A DNA stretch of 64,000 nt, taken from Pseudomaricurvus alkylphenolicus (GTDB taxonomy: Bacteria > Pseudomonadota > Gammaproteobacteria > Pseudomonadales > Cellvibrionaceae). The stretch spans positions 1 through 64,000 of the forward strand of contig NZ_JAAQPI010000019.1 in the NCBI RefSeq assembly GCF_011683955.1, written 5' to 3'. A program made the position numbers and the translations under genes. The notes under the pieces are model-generated. The model did no database searches, was not told the origin of the DNA, and worked only from the letters and a program-made list of their open reading frames with translations. Positions 25,693 to 33,748 of the stretch are shown piece by piece; positions within the stretch are counted from its first letter, which is position 1; the number at the start of each line of letters is the position of its first letter.

Positions 25693-27897
25693 TCAATGGC
25701 GTATGGAAAGCAGAGATTCTTTCAATGCGTCAGAAACATAAACCTGGTCCAGAAATCGCTCGGCGGCTTCCGCATCCTGCCGCCACAAATTGCGGAAGCG
25801 TATTTTGGTGGCCTCGTTGCGATATTCGTCTGAGCTGATGCTGTTAATCAGTGGCGCCAGGTCGAGATCAGTGTATGTGGTCTGTCGCACCATCGACGTT
25901 AAGGTCTGGTCCCGGCTTTCGCTCTCCTCCAGATTGACCGCCCATTCAACAGCACTGTGCCGGTCGTAGCGCAGCCACTGTCCGAGACCGGCATCCATCG
26001 CTTGCTGTCTGGAGTTGGGATCAGACAGCGTTGTGGCCCAGCTCACAGCGCTGGCGGGGTCCTGCTGCGCCCATCGGCTCACAATGGTGAGAGCCGCGTT
26101 GGTATGTTCCGCCTGGTTTTCGAGGGTTTCAAAGATTTGCACACTGCGGGCGGTATCCGTGGCCGCGCTGACCTGCAAAATTCGATCAATAGCCTGGCTG
26201 TAGTAGGGTTCTTGCGCAAATTGACTGAGCCAGCTGAAGGCCCCGTCAATATCGGTTGTTGCTTTGATGCTGCTTAATTCAGTCACCCACTGCTGACGCT
26301 CGTGGTTGGGTAACTCGACCAGCAGCTGCTCCGCAAACTCCGGATCCTGGCGAACGACGGTCTGAGCAATACTCTGCATGGCTCCGGAATATTGACGACC
26401 CTCCAGCTCACGGATCCAGTCAACAGCTTCCCTGGGGTTTGCGCGAGCCCAGTTGGCGGCGAGATTTCTCACGGTGTTGTCCTTGACGGAGCCTTCGGGA
26501 AGATAGCTGAGGTACTGCGTGGCGCGGCGAGCGTTTGAGTTTGCCATCTGGCCAATAATGGATTGCAGTGCCCGGGTTTGTTTCATGCCCGAGGTATTGC
26601 CTAAAGCCAGCTCAATCGCTTTGTCCGGGTCTTGCTGAGCCACACTGCTAATCACGTTTTGAATCGAACTGGCTTTCATATGATCCGGCAGCTGATCGGC
26701 CCATGCCATGGCTTCGTGGGGATGTTGTCGGGCATATTGATGGCTGAGGGCGGAGATAACCCGCTGTTTCGTCTGAGGGTCTTCCAGGGCTGCGGCAGCC
26801 GCAACGGCGCTGTGTATATCCTGGGATGCCCACTGACTGAAGATGGTTGTTGCCGCCCGCTGCCGCGTTCTGCCTTCCAGCGCATTCAGGTGTTGCAACG
26901 CCAGTTCGGGCTGGCTCCCCGCAATGACCTGCAGCACTGCGCGGATATTGTTCTGGCGGACATTGGCGTGAGTTTCCCGCAGTGCATAGTCAAGTGCCTC
27001 GCGGGGCGACTCCGATGCCCACTGGTTGAGCAGCTGCTGTTGCAGTTGTCTGCGTAAAGGTAATTCGGGAATGGCTTGCATATAATCGAGCGCCTGCCTG
27101 GGATTGTGTTTTGCCAGTTCACGGCCGATGCGGAACAGGCTGTCGCGGCGTACGTTGACATCGGCAATGGCCAGCGCCTGTCGAATGCTGTCTTCAGGAT
27201 TTGTGCTTGCATTAGCCAATAGGCTAATGCTGGAAAAGCGGCCGATGTTACTGTGCCGCAGCAGACGGTTGGCGATGTCTTGCAGTAATTGCGGTTGGCG
27301 ATTGCCGTAGGCAGCCAGAATGGCGTCACTGGCCAGTTTCTGTTGTCTGGCAATACGCAGATTGTTGGCGCTGGCGATGGCCGCGTTCAAATCTACTTTG
27401 GCCCAGGAATTGAAAATTCCGTAGATAAGATTGTCCGCAATATCCAGTTGTTTGGCATGGAGGTGATTTAACGCCGCTCGCGGATCTATTTCGCTGTATC
27501 TGGAATAGAGAATCTGCAGCGCTGTTTTTCGTTCATCGGGATAGAGCAGGGCTTCAGCCTGGTCGATGTACTGGTGCAGCTGGTCGACATCAGCGCGGCC
27601 TGCCATTACGTACAGAGCCTCAGTCTGCATAAAGTCGTGGGGCAAAGTGAGAATGTCAGCAACAGAACTGACTCCCCGAAATTGTGACTCGCGTTCGTGT
27701 TCGGCGTCCTGCAGGCTTATGGTGTTGATGCCGACAGCGGGCGCGGCAGTAATTGGGGACGAATCCGTCGTTGGACTCTCCTGAGAGAACAGGCCATCCG
27801 GCTGCGACTGCCAGGCGCTGAAGGGTGAGAGGACGGCCAAACCAAAGCCGCTTGCCAGGCTGGCAGCGACAATAGCTAGCGTGGTTATCTTATTCAT
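25693..27897 (-). CDS. Large helical-repeat protein (HEAT-like), membrane-anchored
   Basis: The 734-residue protein starts at ATG 27897 (MNKITTLAIVAASLASGFGLAVL), giving an N-terminal membrane anchor or signal. The rest is built of repeated units of about 30 residues with the pattern WA-x-x-(D/N)P-x-x-A-(L/V)-x-(W/Y)-A, such as NWARANPREAVDWIREL, RWAQQDPASAVSWATTL and QWLRYDRHSAVEWAVNL; I count well over a dozen. They resemble alpha-helical solenoid repeats seen in Verrucomicrobia and marine gammaproteobacteria, and no enzymatic motif is present. It is likely a periplasmic scaffold. It lies in the same direction as lacI, 51 nt downstream of it. Confidence 0.65.
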   Translation of the reverse strand: MNKITTLAIVAASLASGFGLAVLSPFSAWQSQPDGLFSQESPTTDSSPITAAPAVGINTISLQDAEHERESQFRGVSSVADILTLPHDFMQTEALYVMAGRADVDQLHQYIDQAEALLYPDERKTALQILYSRYSEIDPRAALNHLHAKQLDIADNLIYGIFNSWAKVDLNAAIASANNLRIARQQKLASDAILAAYGNRQPQLLQDIANRLLRHSNIGRFSSISLLANASTNPEDSIRQALAIADVNVRRDSLFRIGRELAKHNPRQALDYMQAIPELPLRRQLQQQLLNQWASESPREALDYALRETHANVRQNNIRAVLQVIAGSQPELALQHLNALEGRTRQRAATTIFSQWASQDIHSAVAAAAALEDPQTKQRVISALSHQYARQHPHEAMAWADQLPDHMKASSIQNVISSVAQQDPDKAIELALGNTSGMKQTRALQSIIGQMANSNARRATQYLSYLPEGSVKDNTVRNLAANWARANPREAVDWIRELEGRQYSGAMQSIAQTVVRQDPEFAEQLLVELPNHERQQWVTELSSIKATTDIDGAFSWLSQFAQEPYYSQAIDRILQVSAATDTARSVQIFETLENQAEHTNAALTIVSRWAQQDPASAVSWATTLSDPNSRQQAMDAGLGQWLRYDRHSAVEWAVNLEESESRDQTLTSMVRQTTYTDLDLAPLINSISSDEYRNEATKIRFRNLWRQDAEAAERFLDQVYVSDALKESLLSIRH

Positions 27898-27948
27898 AGT
27901 TGCATCCTGCAATTGCCCTGGAGGTCCATCTACACGATCATTCAGGTG

Positions 27949-28926
27949 TCAGCTCAACCGCCGCACCGATTCCCGTTCAACCAAATCCACATCCATTTTG
28001 GTAGACCTCGCTGTGGAATCCGGCGTGTTGATCTTGCGCGTAAGAATGGCCACTGCCTCCGCGCCGATCGCCTCGATGGGTTGATTAATGGTGGTCAGTT
28101 TGGGAGACACCAGAGTGGACCAGGGGATGTTATCGCAACCCATAACGGAAATGTCCTCCGGCACATGCAGCCCGTTCTCCTGCAGCGCACTCATGGCCCC
28201 GATGCCGATCAGGTCATCGGCACAGATCACCATGGTGACATCCCGGGCCAGCAGTGCCTCGCGGGCCTCATCAGTCAGTTCGGTGGAGAAAGGCACTTCC
28301 AAATCCCAGACGATGTCCAGCTTGCCCTCTGCACCCTGCAGAAAGCCCTTGCGCCGCTCGCGGGCGGATTCAATGTTCTGCGGACCGGCCAGAAGACCTA
28401 CCCGGCGGTGGCCCATCTCGTAAGCGTATTCAGCCTGCATGCTGGCGCTCTTGATAAAGTCACAGTGAACGCTGTCGTAGCCGTTGAGTTCAACCAGATC
28501 CAGCAACACCAGAGGGCAGTTCAGGGTCTTAAGGTTAACCGGCATCTCCTGACCCATGGGGAACCAGATAATGCCGTCCACACCCTGCTGCACCAGCAGC
28601 TCAAAACCCTCCGGCTCGGATTCCACTTCATTCTGGCAGTCTACCAGCAGTACCGCGTAGCCCTGCTGACGGGCAGCGCTTTCTATTTTCTGGGCCAGGT
28701 GTGGGAAGTAAGGTTTGGTCAAATCCGGCAGGATCATGCCGATGGACTTGCTCTTGCCCGTACGCATGGCCTGGGCCTTGCGATTGGGGCGGTAGCCGAG
28801 TTCCTTAACCGCGTCCAATACCTTTTGGGTCATTTCCTTACTGACGGAACCGCGCCCGGTCAGCACGTAGGAGACGGTGGCGACGGAAACGCCCACCTTG
28901 TTTGCGACATCTTTCAGGGTGGCCAT
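27949..28926 (-). CDS. LacI-family repressor, probable regulator of the deo operon
   Basis: This 325-residue LacI/GalR regulator has an N-terminal HTH (TLKDVANKVGVSVATVSYVL, residues 3-22), a hinge helix region (RPNRKAQAMRTGKSKSIGM) and a periplasmic-binding-protein-like effector domain. Effector-site segments include LLVDCQNE, IWFPMGQE and MVICADDLIGIGAM. A 12-bp inverted repeat lies 32 nt upstream of its start and shares 11 bp with the deoB operator, so it probably represses both itself and deoBDC. The ligand is then likely a nucleoside or deoxyribose phosphate, in the manner of CytR or DeoR; this is inferred. Its leader is the same 10-nt string before ATG as in the MarR-GNAT gene. Confidence 0.85.
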   Translation of the reverse strand: MATLKDVANKVGVSVATVSYVLTGRGSVSKEMTQKVLDAVKELGYRPNRKAQAMRTGKSKSIGMILPDLTKPYFPHLAQKIESAARQQGYAVLLVDCQNEVESEPEGFELLVQQGVDGIIWFPMGQEMPVNLKTLNCPLVLLDLVELNGYDSVHCDFIKSASMQAEYAYEMGHRRVGLLAGPQNIESARERRKGFLQGAEGKLDIVWDLEVPFSTELTDEAREALLARDVTMVICADDLIGIGAMSALQENGLHVPEDISVMGCDNIPWSTLVSPKLTTINQPIEAIGAEAVAILTRKINTPDSTARSTKMDVDLVERESVRRLS

Positions 28927-28958
28927 GGCTGCTCAAGTAACCGCTTGGAATGAAGGTG

Positions 28959-28990
28959 TTTAACTTAACATGAGCGTTTGTTAAGTTAAA
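28959..28990. promoter_or_regulatory. LacI autoregulatory operator
   Basis: TTTAACTTAACA (28959-28970) and TGTTAAGTTAAA (28979-28990) are perfect 12-bp inverted repeats with an 8-bp centre. The left arm with its preceding G contains GTTTAACTTAA, identical to 15375-15385 in front of deoB. The site lies between the lacI start and its probable promoter. Confidence 0.7.
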
Positions 28991-29034
28991 TATTCACTGG
29001 AATCCTTGATCGAATTATTGCGGAAACGATGTTC

Positions 29035-29985
29035 TTATAGCCAGTTCAACTCAATGGAGATAGGGCAGTGATCGCTTAACCGCTGAGCCCGCTCACGCTG
29101 GTAGGGCTCGCGGTACAGCAGCTGGCGGAAGGACTTGGGCACATAGCGAGTTTGAGCCCTGGTGCCCAACAGGATGTAATCGATATATTGCCGGTGGCGC
29201 CCGCCCCAGCAGCGGGACTCTTTGTTCAAGGCAGGCGTCCACAGGGCCTCGGCCCCCGAATCGTCCAGGGCCTGCCACAGCCCCTCCCGTTCGCCGTATT
29301 CGCGCTCCACATCCGTCGTTAGCTGGCGATTAAAATCCCCTAATACGACAAACGCCTGTCCCTCGGCAGCGCGTCGGTCGATCCAGCGCTCAAGGGGCTT
29401 AATCTGCTCACGCAGTCGGTCACAGGAGCGGCGTCGATAACGTTGCTTGCTGCTGACAACCGGCATTTTATCAATATCCTTGGGCGCCAACGACTCGCGA
29501 AAACAGCCGGACTTCAAATGCACGGCTAACAGCCGCAGGGAGTCCCGCGCACCGGAAAGCGTCAGATCCAGACCATAGCGCAGATTGCCGGTATCCAGTG
29601 CCCTGTACTCTCGCCAGTGCCTTTGCAGAGGCAGCGACTGGCGCACCGCAAACCCCACCCGTTGCGACGCATCCCGGCTGGAAAAGTAATAGTCGTAGCC
29701 GCTGCCCAGAACCTTGCTCGCCCACTTGGCATTCTCGACTTCCTGCAGTGCGATCACATCCGCGTTCAACTCGCTCGCATAGCGGCTGAGCTGGCGATAG
29801 TCGTGCTGACGGCGTTTGTTATTGGGATCGGACCCCAGCCAGGCGAGGTTCCAGCTGGCGATACGCAGCTTTTGGGCTGAAGGATTTTGAGACTGAGCGG
29901 TGTCTGCGTTTGCCTCTGGTATGACAAGAGACAGTGTCAGCAAACAATGGAGTATCAAGGTGTGGCACTTGGGTATAGTTATCAC
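29035..29985 (-). CDS. Secreted EEP-family nuclease/phosphatase
   Basis: The 316-residue protein has a signal peptide (about residues 1-27, ending EANAD) and an endonuclease/exonuclease/phosphatase domain: RIASWNLAWLG, VIALQEVEN (catalytic Glu), LLAVHLKSGC, FVVLGDFNRQ (Asp-Asn), QYIDYILLG and LSDHCPISIEL (Asp-His). All catalytic positions look intact. It is predicted to be an exported, metal-dependent phosphodiesterase, with DNA a plausible substrate given the nearby nucleoside genes (inferred). It is only 9 nt after the AraC gene, in the same direction. Confidence 0.8.
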   Translation of the reverse strand: MITIPKCHTLILHCLLTLSLVIPEANADTAQSQNPSAQKLRIASWNLAWLGSDPNNKRRQHDYRQLSRYASELNADVIALQEVENAKWASKVLGSGYDYYFSSRDASQRVGFAVRQSLPLQRHWREYRALDTGNLRYGLDLTLSGARDSLRLLAVHLKSGCFRESLAPKDIDKMPVVSSKQRYRRRSCDRLREQIKPLERWIDRRAAEGQAFVVLGDFNRQLTTDVEREYGEREGLWQALDDSGAEALWTPALNKESRCWGGRHRQYIDYILLGTRAQTRYVPKSFRQLLYREPYQRERAQRLSDHCPISIELNWL

Positions 29986-29994
29986 GCTGCATGC

Positions 29995-31020
29995 CTACCT
30001 GGTTTGCAGCCGATACTGCTTGGGCGATACTCCCTGCCAGCGTTTGAACGCGTGGGAAAAGTTGCCGGTCTCACTGTACCCGAGCATTTCGGCAATTTGC
30101 TCTACTGAGACGTCTGTTGCCAGATAATCCAATGCCAGCTGATGGCGGATTTCCGTCAGCAGTTTCTGGTAACTGCTGCCCTCGTTATCCAGATGTCGGC
30201 GCAGGGTTCTTACGGAAAACCCCAGTTTTTCAGCCACTTCCTCAACGCTTGGAAAATAGCCGGGTGTGGCCACCAGCGCTTCTCGCACGCTACAAATAAA
30301 CGTGCCCTGTTGACTGAGCTTGTCGAGCAATTTACGGCACTGTTCGCGACAGTAAGCAGAGGTTTCCATATCCCGTTGTGGCAAGGGACGACTCAGCAGT
30401 TCTTTGTCGAACAGAACTTCGTTGCGAAAGTGCCCCAGGGTGACCGGACATTCAAAATAGTCGCGATAGGCACCCAGGTGTTCGTGGGCGCTATGCATCA
30501 GACGTACCCGTATCGCGTTAAAATCGTCCAACCCCAGCAACACCTGAGAGTTGGCGACGGCAACAATGTCCCTGTCACAGAACATCTGCAGCAAATCGGC
30601 AGGCAGAGGGTAATTATGGCTAAAGGCAAAGCCTGCAACATCGCCCTCTTCAAATCGCTCGGTGCAGAAGTGGGTAAAGGTAAGGGCACCGTAATCAGAA
30701 GCCAATTGCAGCGCTTCGCCCACCGTTTGAGCGCTCAGAACCGCATAGCCAAATAACCCATAGCTCTCCAGGCGGTAGCTCAGTCCTAGTTTGATCCCCA
30801 GTAAGGGATCGCCGCTGAGCCGCAATAGATTGCGATGAAAGGTGTACTCCTGCTGTTGGGTGATGCCCTGGTCCGGGTCTTCAAGCCTCGCCAGACTGAG
30901 CCCGGTGCCCTCCAGACAGGCTTCAGGGCCAAACCCCAGAGTCCTCATCATCTCCAGAGCGGGGCGTACGGCCTTAATATGGTGGGCCATCTGAGCAGGT
31001 GTCAGGTTTTTGATTGCCAT
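29995..31020 (-). CDS. AraC-family regulator (arabinose-binding-domain/OruR type)
   Basis: This 341-residue regulator has the N-terminal domain typical of OruR/ArgR-like AraC proteins (residues about 15-205; FSHNYPLPADL, FECPVTLGHFRNEVLFDKELL) and a C-terminal double HTH (VEEVAEKLGFSVRTLRRHL, then VEQIAEMLGYSETGNFSHAFKRW and QGVSPKQYR). ATG 31020 is preferred to the TTG two codons upstream. It is divergent from the monooxygenase-esterase pair, with 133 nt between the starts, and is its likely activator. The following EEP gene starts 9 nt after its stop and may be read from the same mRNA. Confidence 0.82.
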   Translation of the reverse strand: MAIKNLTPAQMAHHIKAVRPALEMMRTLGFGPEACLEGTGLSLARLEDPDQGITQQQEYTFHRNLLRLSGDPLLGIKLGLSYRLESYGLFGYAVLSAQTVGEALQLASDYGALTFTHFCTERFEEGDVAGFAFSHNYPLPADLLQMFCDRDIVAVANSQVLLGLDDFNAIRVRLMHSAHEHLGAYRDYFECPVTLGHFRNEVLFDKELLSRPLPQRDMETSAYCREQCRKLLDKLSQQGTFICSVREALVATPGYFPSVEEVAEKLGFSVRTLRRHLDNEGSSYQKLLTEIRHQLALDYLATDVSVEQIAEMLGYSETGNFSHAFKRWQGVSPKQYRLQTR

Positions 31021-31153
31021 GGGCAAAGACTATAGCACTTGGCCGTTTTTCACAACTGATGGCCGCTGGCCACATTCCTCCAATGGGGGGGTGGATCTAC
31101 ACTGGGTTTCACAATGATCGAGTTCAGCGTTTGATTTTGTCCGGGAGACAACT

Positions 31154-32692
31154 ATGGAAGCAAAAAGAAACCCATCGGTGGTGATTATCGGCGCCGGTAT
31201 GACCGGCATTCTGATGACCATTAAGCTCAGGGAAGCAGGCATCACCGACATCACTCTCCTGGAAAAATCCGACAGGATTGGTGGTACCTGGCGGGAAAAT
31301 ACCTACCCCGGGGTTGCCTGTGACGTGCCCTCCCATATGTATACCTACTCATTTGAGCCCAACCCCGAGTGGAGCAACGTGTTTGCCCGTGGCCACGAGA
31401 TTCAGCAGTACTTCCAGAAAGTGGCGGACAAGTACGGTGTGAGTGAAAAGGTGCGCCTTAACGAGGCAGTGATCTCATCGGTTTATAAAGACGGCAAGTG
31501 GACGGTAAAAACCTCCAAGGGCGATACCATCGTGGCTGACTTTGTGGTTTCTGCCACCGGGATTCTGCACCACCCGGCCAAACCGGATATCCCCGGCATC
31601 GACACCTATGCCGGCACTATGTTTCACACCGCCGAGTGGGACCACAGCATTGACCTGCGCGGCAAGCGCATTGGTGTTATCGGTACAGGTTCAACGGCCG
31701 CGCAGGTGATTCCCGAGTTGGTTGATATGGGTGCAGAGGTATCCGTATTCCAGCGTACTCCCCAGTGGATCTTTAAGATTCCCGACGGTCTCTATTCTGA
31801 AAAGATGAAAGAGCGTTTCCGCCAAAACCCGAACATGATGAATCGTCGCCGGGTCTGGTTTACCCGCAGTCTGGAGCACATCTTTACCAAAGCCGTGATT
31901 GGCCGCAAGGTGCAGCGCAAAATCATGGAGTGGGGGTGCAAGCTGAACTTGAGATTCAGTGTCAAAGACCCTGAACTGCGTAATAAGCTGACGCCGGATT
32001 ACCAGGTGGGCTGCAAGCGCCTGATCATCAATAACACCTTTTACAAGGCGATTCAAAAGCCCAATGCACACCTGATTACCGAAGGCATTGAGCGTATCGA
32101 CGAAACCGGTATTCACACCAAAGATGGCCAGCACCACGAACTTGATGTGATCGTCCTCTCCACTGGTTTCGATCCCACCGCCTACATGCGACCGATGAAT
32201 CTGGTGGGCAAAGAAGATTTGAATATTGATGATGCTTGGCGCCATAAAGTCAGGGCCTACCGTTCGCTGATGGTGCCCAACTATCCGAACTTCTTTTTGA
32301 TGCTGGGACCCAATACACCCATCGGCAACTTCTCCGTGATCGCCATGAGTGAGGTCCAGAGCCAGTACATCATCAAGCTGATCAATCGCTGGCGAGAGAA
32401 TCTGTTTGACGAAGTGGAAGCCACAGAAACCGCGGTGGACCGATTTATGGCTTACATCAAGGCCGGTCTCAGTAGCACTGTTTGGGTGGGTGGCTGTAAG
32501 AGCTGGTATCTGGACGCGGACGGTGATCCGATCCTGTGGCCCTACACCTGGGGCAAATGGGTGAAGGAGATGGCGGAGCCGAATCTGGCGGACCTGTCGA
32601 CGCGACGTGTGGTTGCAGCACCTGCGATTGCGGCAGAGACCCAGCCGATGGCCAGGGGAAAAAAGCGAAAAGAAACCGTGACGGCTGAATAA
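31154..32692 (+). CDS. Flavin monooxygenase, Baeyer-Villiger type
   Basis: This 512-residue FAD/NADPH enzyme carries the class B flavoprotein monooxygenase marks: FAD Rossmann motif VVIIGAGMTGI (residues 9-19), GGTWRENTYPGVACDVPSHMY, the BVMO fingerprint YAGTMFHTAEWD (about residues 152-163, the F-x-G-x(3)-H-x(3)-W-D pattern with Tyr for Phe), and a second dinucleotide motif GVIGTGSTAAQ (about 173-183). It likely inserts oxygen next to a ketone to give an ester or lactone. Its TAA overlaps the first base of the esterase ATG, so the two are coupled: ketone to ester, then hydrolysis. It is divergent from the AraC regulator. Confidence 0.87.
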   Translation: MEAKRNPSVVIIGAGMTGILMTIKLREAGITDITLLEKSDRIGGTWRENTYPGVACDVPSHMYTYSFEPNPEWSNVFARGHEIQQYFQKVADKYGVSEKVRLNEAVISSVYKDGKWTVKTSKGDTIVADFVVSATGILHHPAKPDIPGIDTYAGTMFHTAEWDHSIDLRGKRIGVIGTGSTAAQVIPELVDMGAEVSVFQRTPQWIFKIPDGLYSEKMKERFRQNPNMMNRRRVWFTRSLEHIFTKAVIGRKVQRKIMEWGCKLNLRFSVKDPELRNKLTPDYQVGCKRLIINNTFYKAIQKPNAHLITEGIERIDETGIHTKDGQHHELDVIVLSTGFDPTAYMRPMNLVGKEDLNIDDAWRHKVRAYRSLMVPNYPNFFLMLGPNTPIGNFSVIAMSEVQSQYIIKLINRWRENLFDEVEATETAVDRFMAYIKAGLSSTVWVGGCKSWYLDADGDPILWPYTWGKWVKEMAEPNLADLSTRRVVAAPAIAAETQPMARGKKRKETVTAE

Positions 32693-33693
32693 TGGCAATG
32701 GTCGATATAATCAAAATATTTCTGTCGGCGGTTTGGAGTTTACTCACCAACGGCAAACGCGTTGCGGGCAGAAGCCTGCGCACGGAACTGCTGTTTCGAA
32801 TCTCCAAGGGTTTACTGAAGGCAGCGCAACACCATCCACCTCAATGGCTGCGACGGCGTCAGGCGCTGATGAAGCTCTACTCACCCCTGCAGCGCAAGGT
32901 AGACTTTATTCACACTGATATTGCGGGCGTTCCCTGTCAGTGGGCGAGACCGCGTAACTCCCTGCAACCGGAGCGGGTGCTGGTCTATTTTCACGGCGGC
33001 GGTTACGTAATCGGATCCGTGGATGGCTATCGTAATACCCTGGCGCATCTGGCAATGGAATCCAATGCCTGGGTATTGGGGGTGGACTATCGGCTGGGGC
33101 CGGAGCACAGGTTCCCGGCGGCGCAGGACGATTGTCTGACCGTTACTCAGACCATATTGCAGCAGTTTACAGAGATACCCGTAATACTCGGTGGCGATTC
33201 CGCGGGAGGCGCATTGGTACTCGCTACTTTGCAGTCACTGGCAACCACTGACATAGCCACCACGCCTGCCGCTGCGATACTGATCTCCCCCTGGGTCCAA
33301 CCCAACGCCAGCGAAGGAAGTATGATTGGCTGCGAAAGTACCGACCTGTTGGATCGGGGTCTGATCAAACAGTGGTATTCACTCTATATGGGTGAAGCCG
33401 CCAAGAATCATCCGCGTGTGGACTTTTCCAATTTCGATCCCTCGCTGCTGCCAGCCACTTATATTCAGGCAGGGGGTTCAGAGATTTTTATCGACCAAAT
33501 CCGGGCGTTTCATCAAAAGTTAGAACGATATCACGTGCCTGTGGAGATGGATGTTGTGGAGCATCAGTTTCATGTCTACCAGACGTTTGTACCAGTACTT
33601 AAAGATTCCGCAGCGGCATTGGCGCGACTGGGCCGGTTTGTTCAAACGGTAGATGCCAACAGCTCAAGGCGGCAATTAGCAAAGTCGGCATAA
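32692..33693 (+). CDS. Alpha/beta hydrolase, HSL family
   Basis: The 333-residue hormone-sensitive-lipase-type esterase has the oxyanion motif YFHGGGYVIGS (about residues 99-109), nucleophile motif GGDSAGGAL (Ser near residue 166), an acidic residue in QAGGSEIFIDQ, and the catalytic His in VEHQFHVYQTF. Length and order match the family. Coupling to the BVMO suggests it opens the ester or lactone product. The first 30 residues include a hydrophobic stretch (IIKIFLSAVWSLLT) that may associate with the membrane. It is convergent with the GGDEF gene, 55 nt away. Confidence 0.88.
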   Translation: MAMVDIIKIFLSAVWSLLTNGKRVAGRSLRTELLFRISKGLLKAAQHHPPQWLRRRQALMKLYSPLQRKVDFIHTDIAGVPCQWARPRNSLQPERVLVYFHGGGYVIGSVDGYRNTLAHLAMESNAWVLGVDYRLGPEHRFPAAQDDCLTVTQTILQQFTEIPVILGGDSAGGALVLATLQSLATTDIATTPAAAILISPWVQPNASEGSMIGCESTDLLDRGLIKQWYSLYMGEAAKNHPRVDFSNFDPSLLPATYIQAGGSEIFIDQIRAFHQKLERYHVPVEMDVVEHQFHVYQTFVPVLKDSAAALARLGRFVQTVDANSSRRQLAKSA

Positions 33694-33748
33694 GTGGAGC
33701 GGCAAACACTAAGTGCCCATCCAGAAACACTACTTGGGAATTTTTATT

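Noticed and set aside
27913-28953. 346-codon + strand frame over lacI
   Set aside because: Antisense to an unmistakable LacI gene; protein is compositionally odd with no motif.
31691-32698. 335-codon - strand frame inside the BVMO gene
   Set aside because: Shadow of the monooxygenase; His/Val-rich without domain features.
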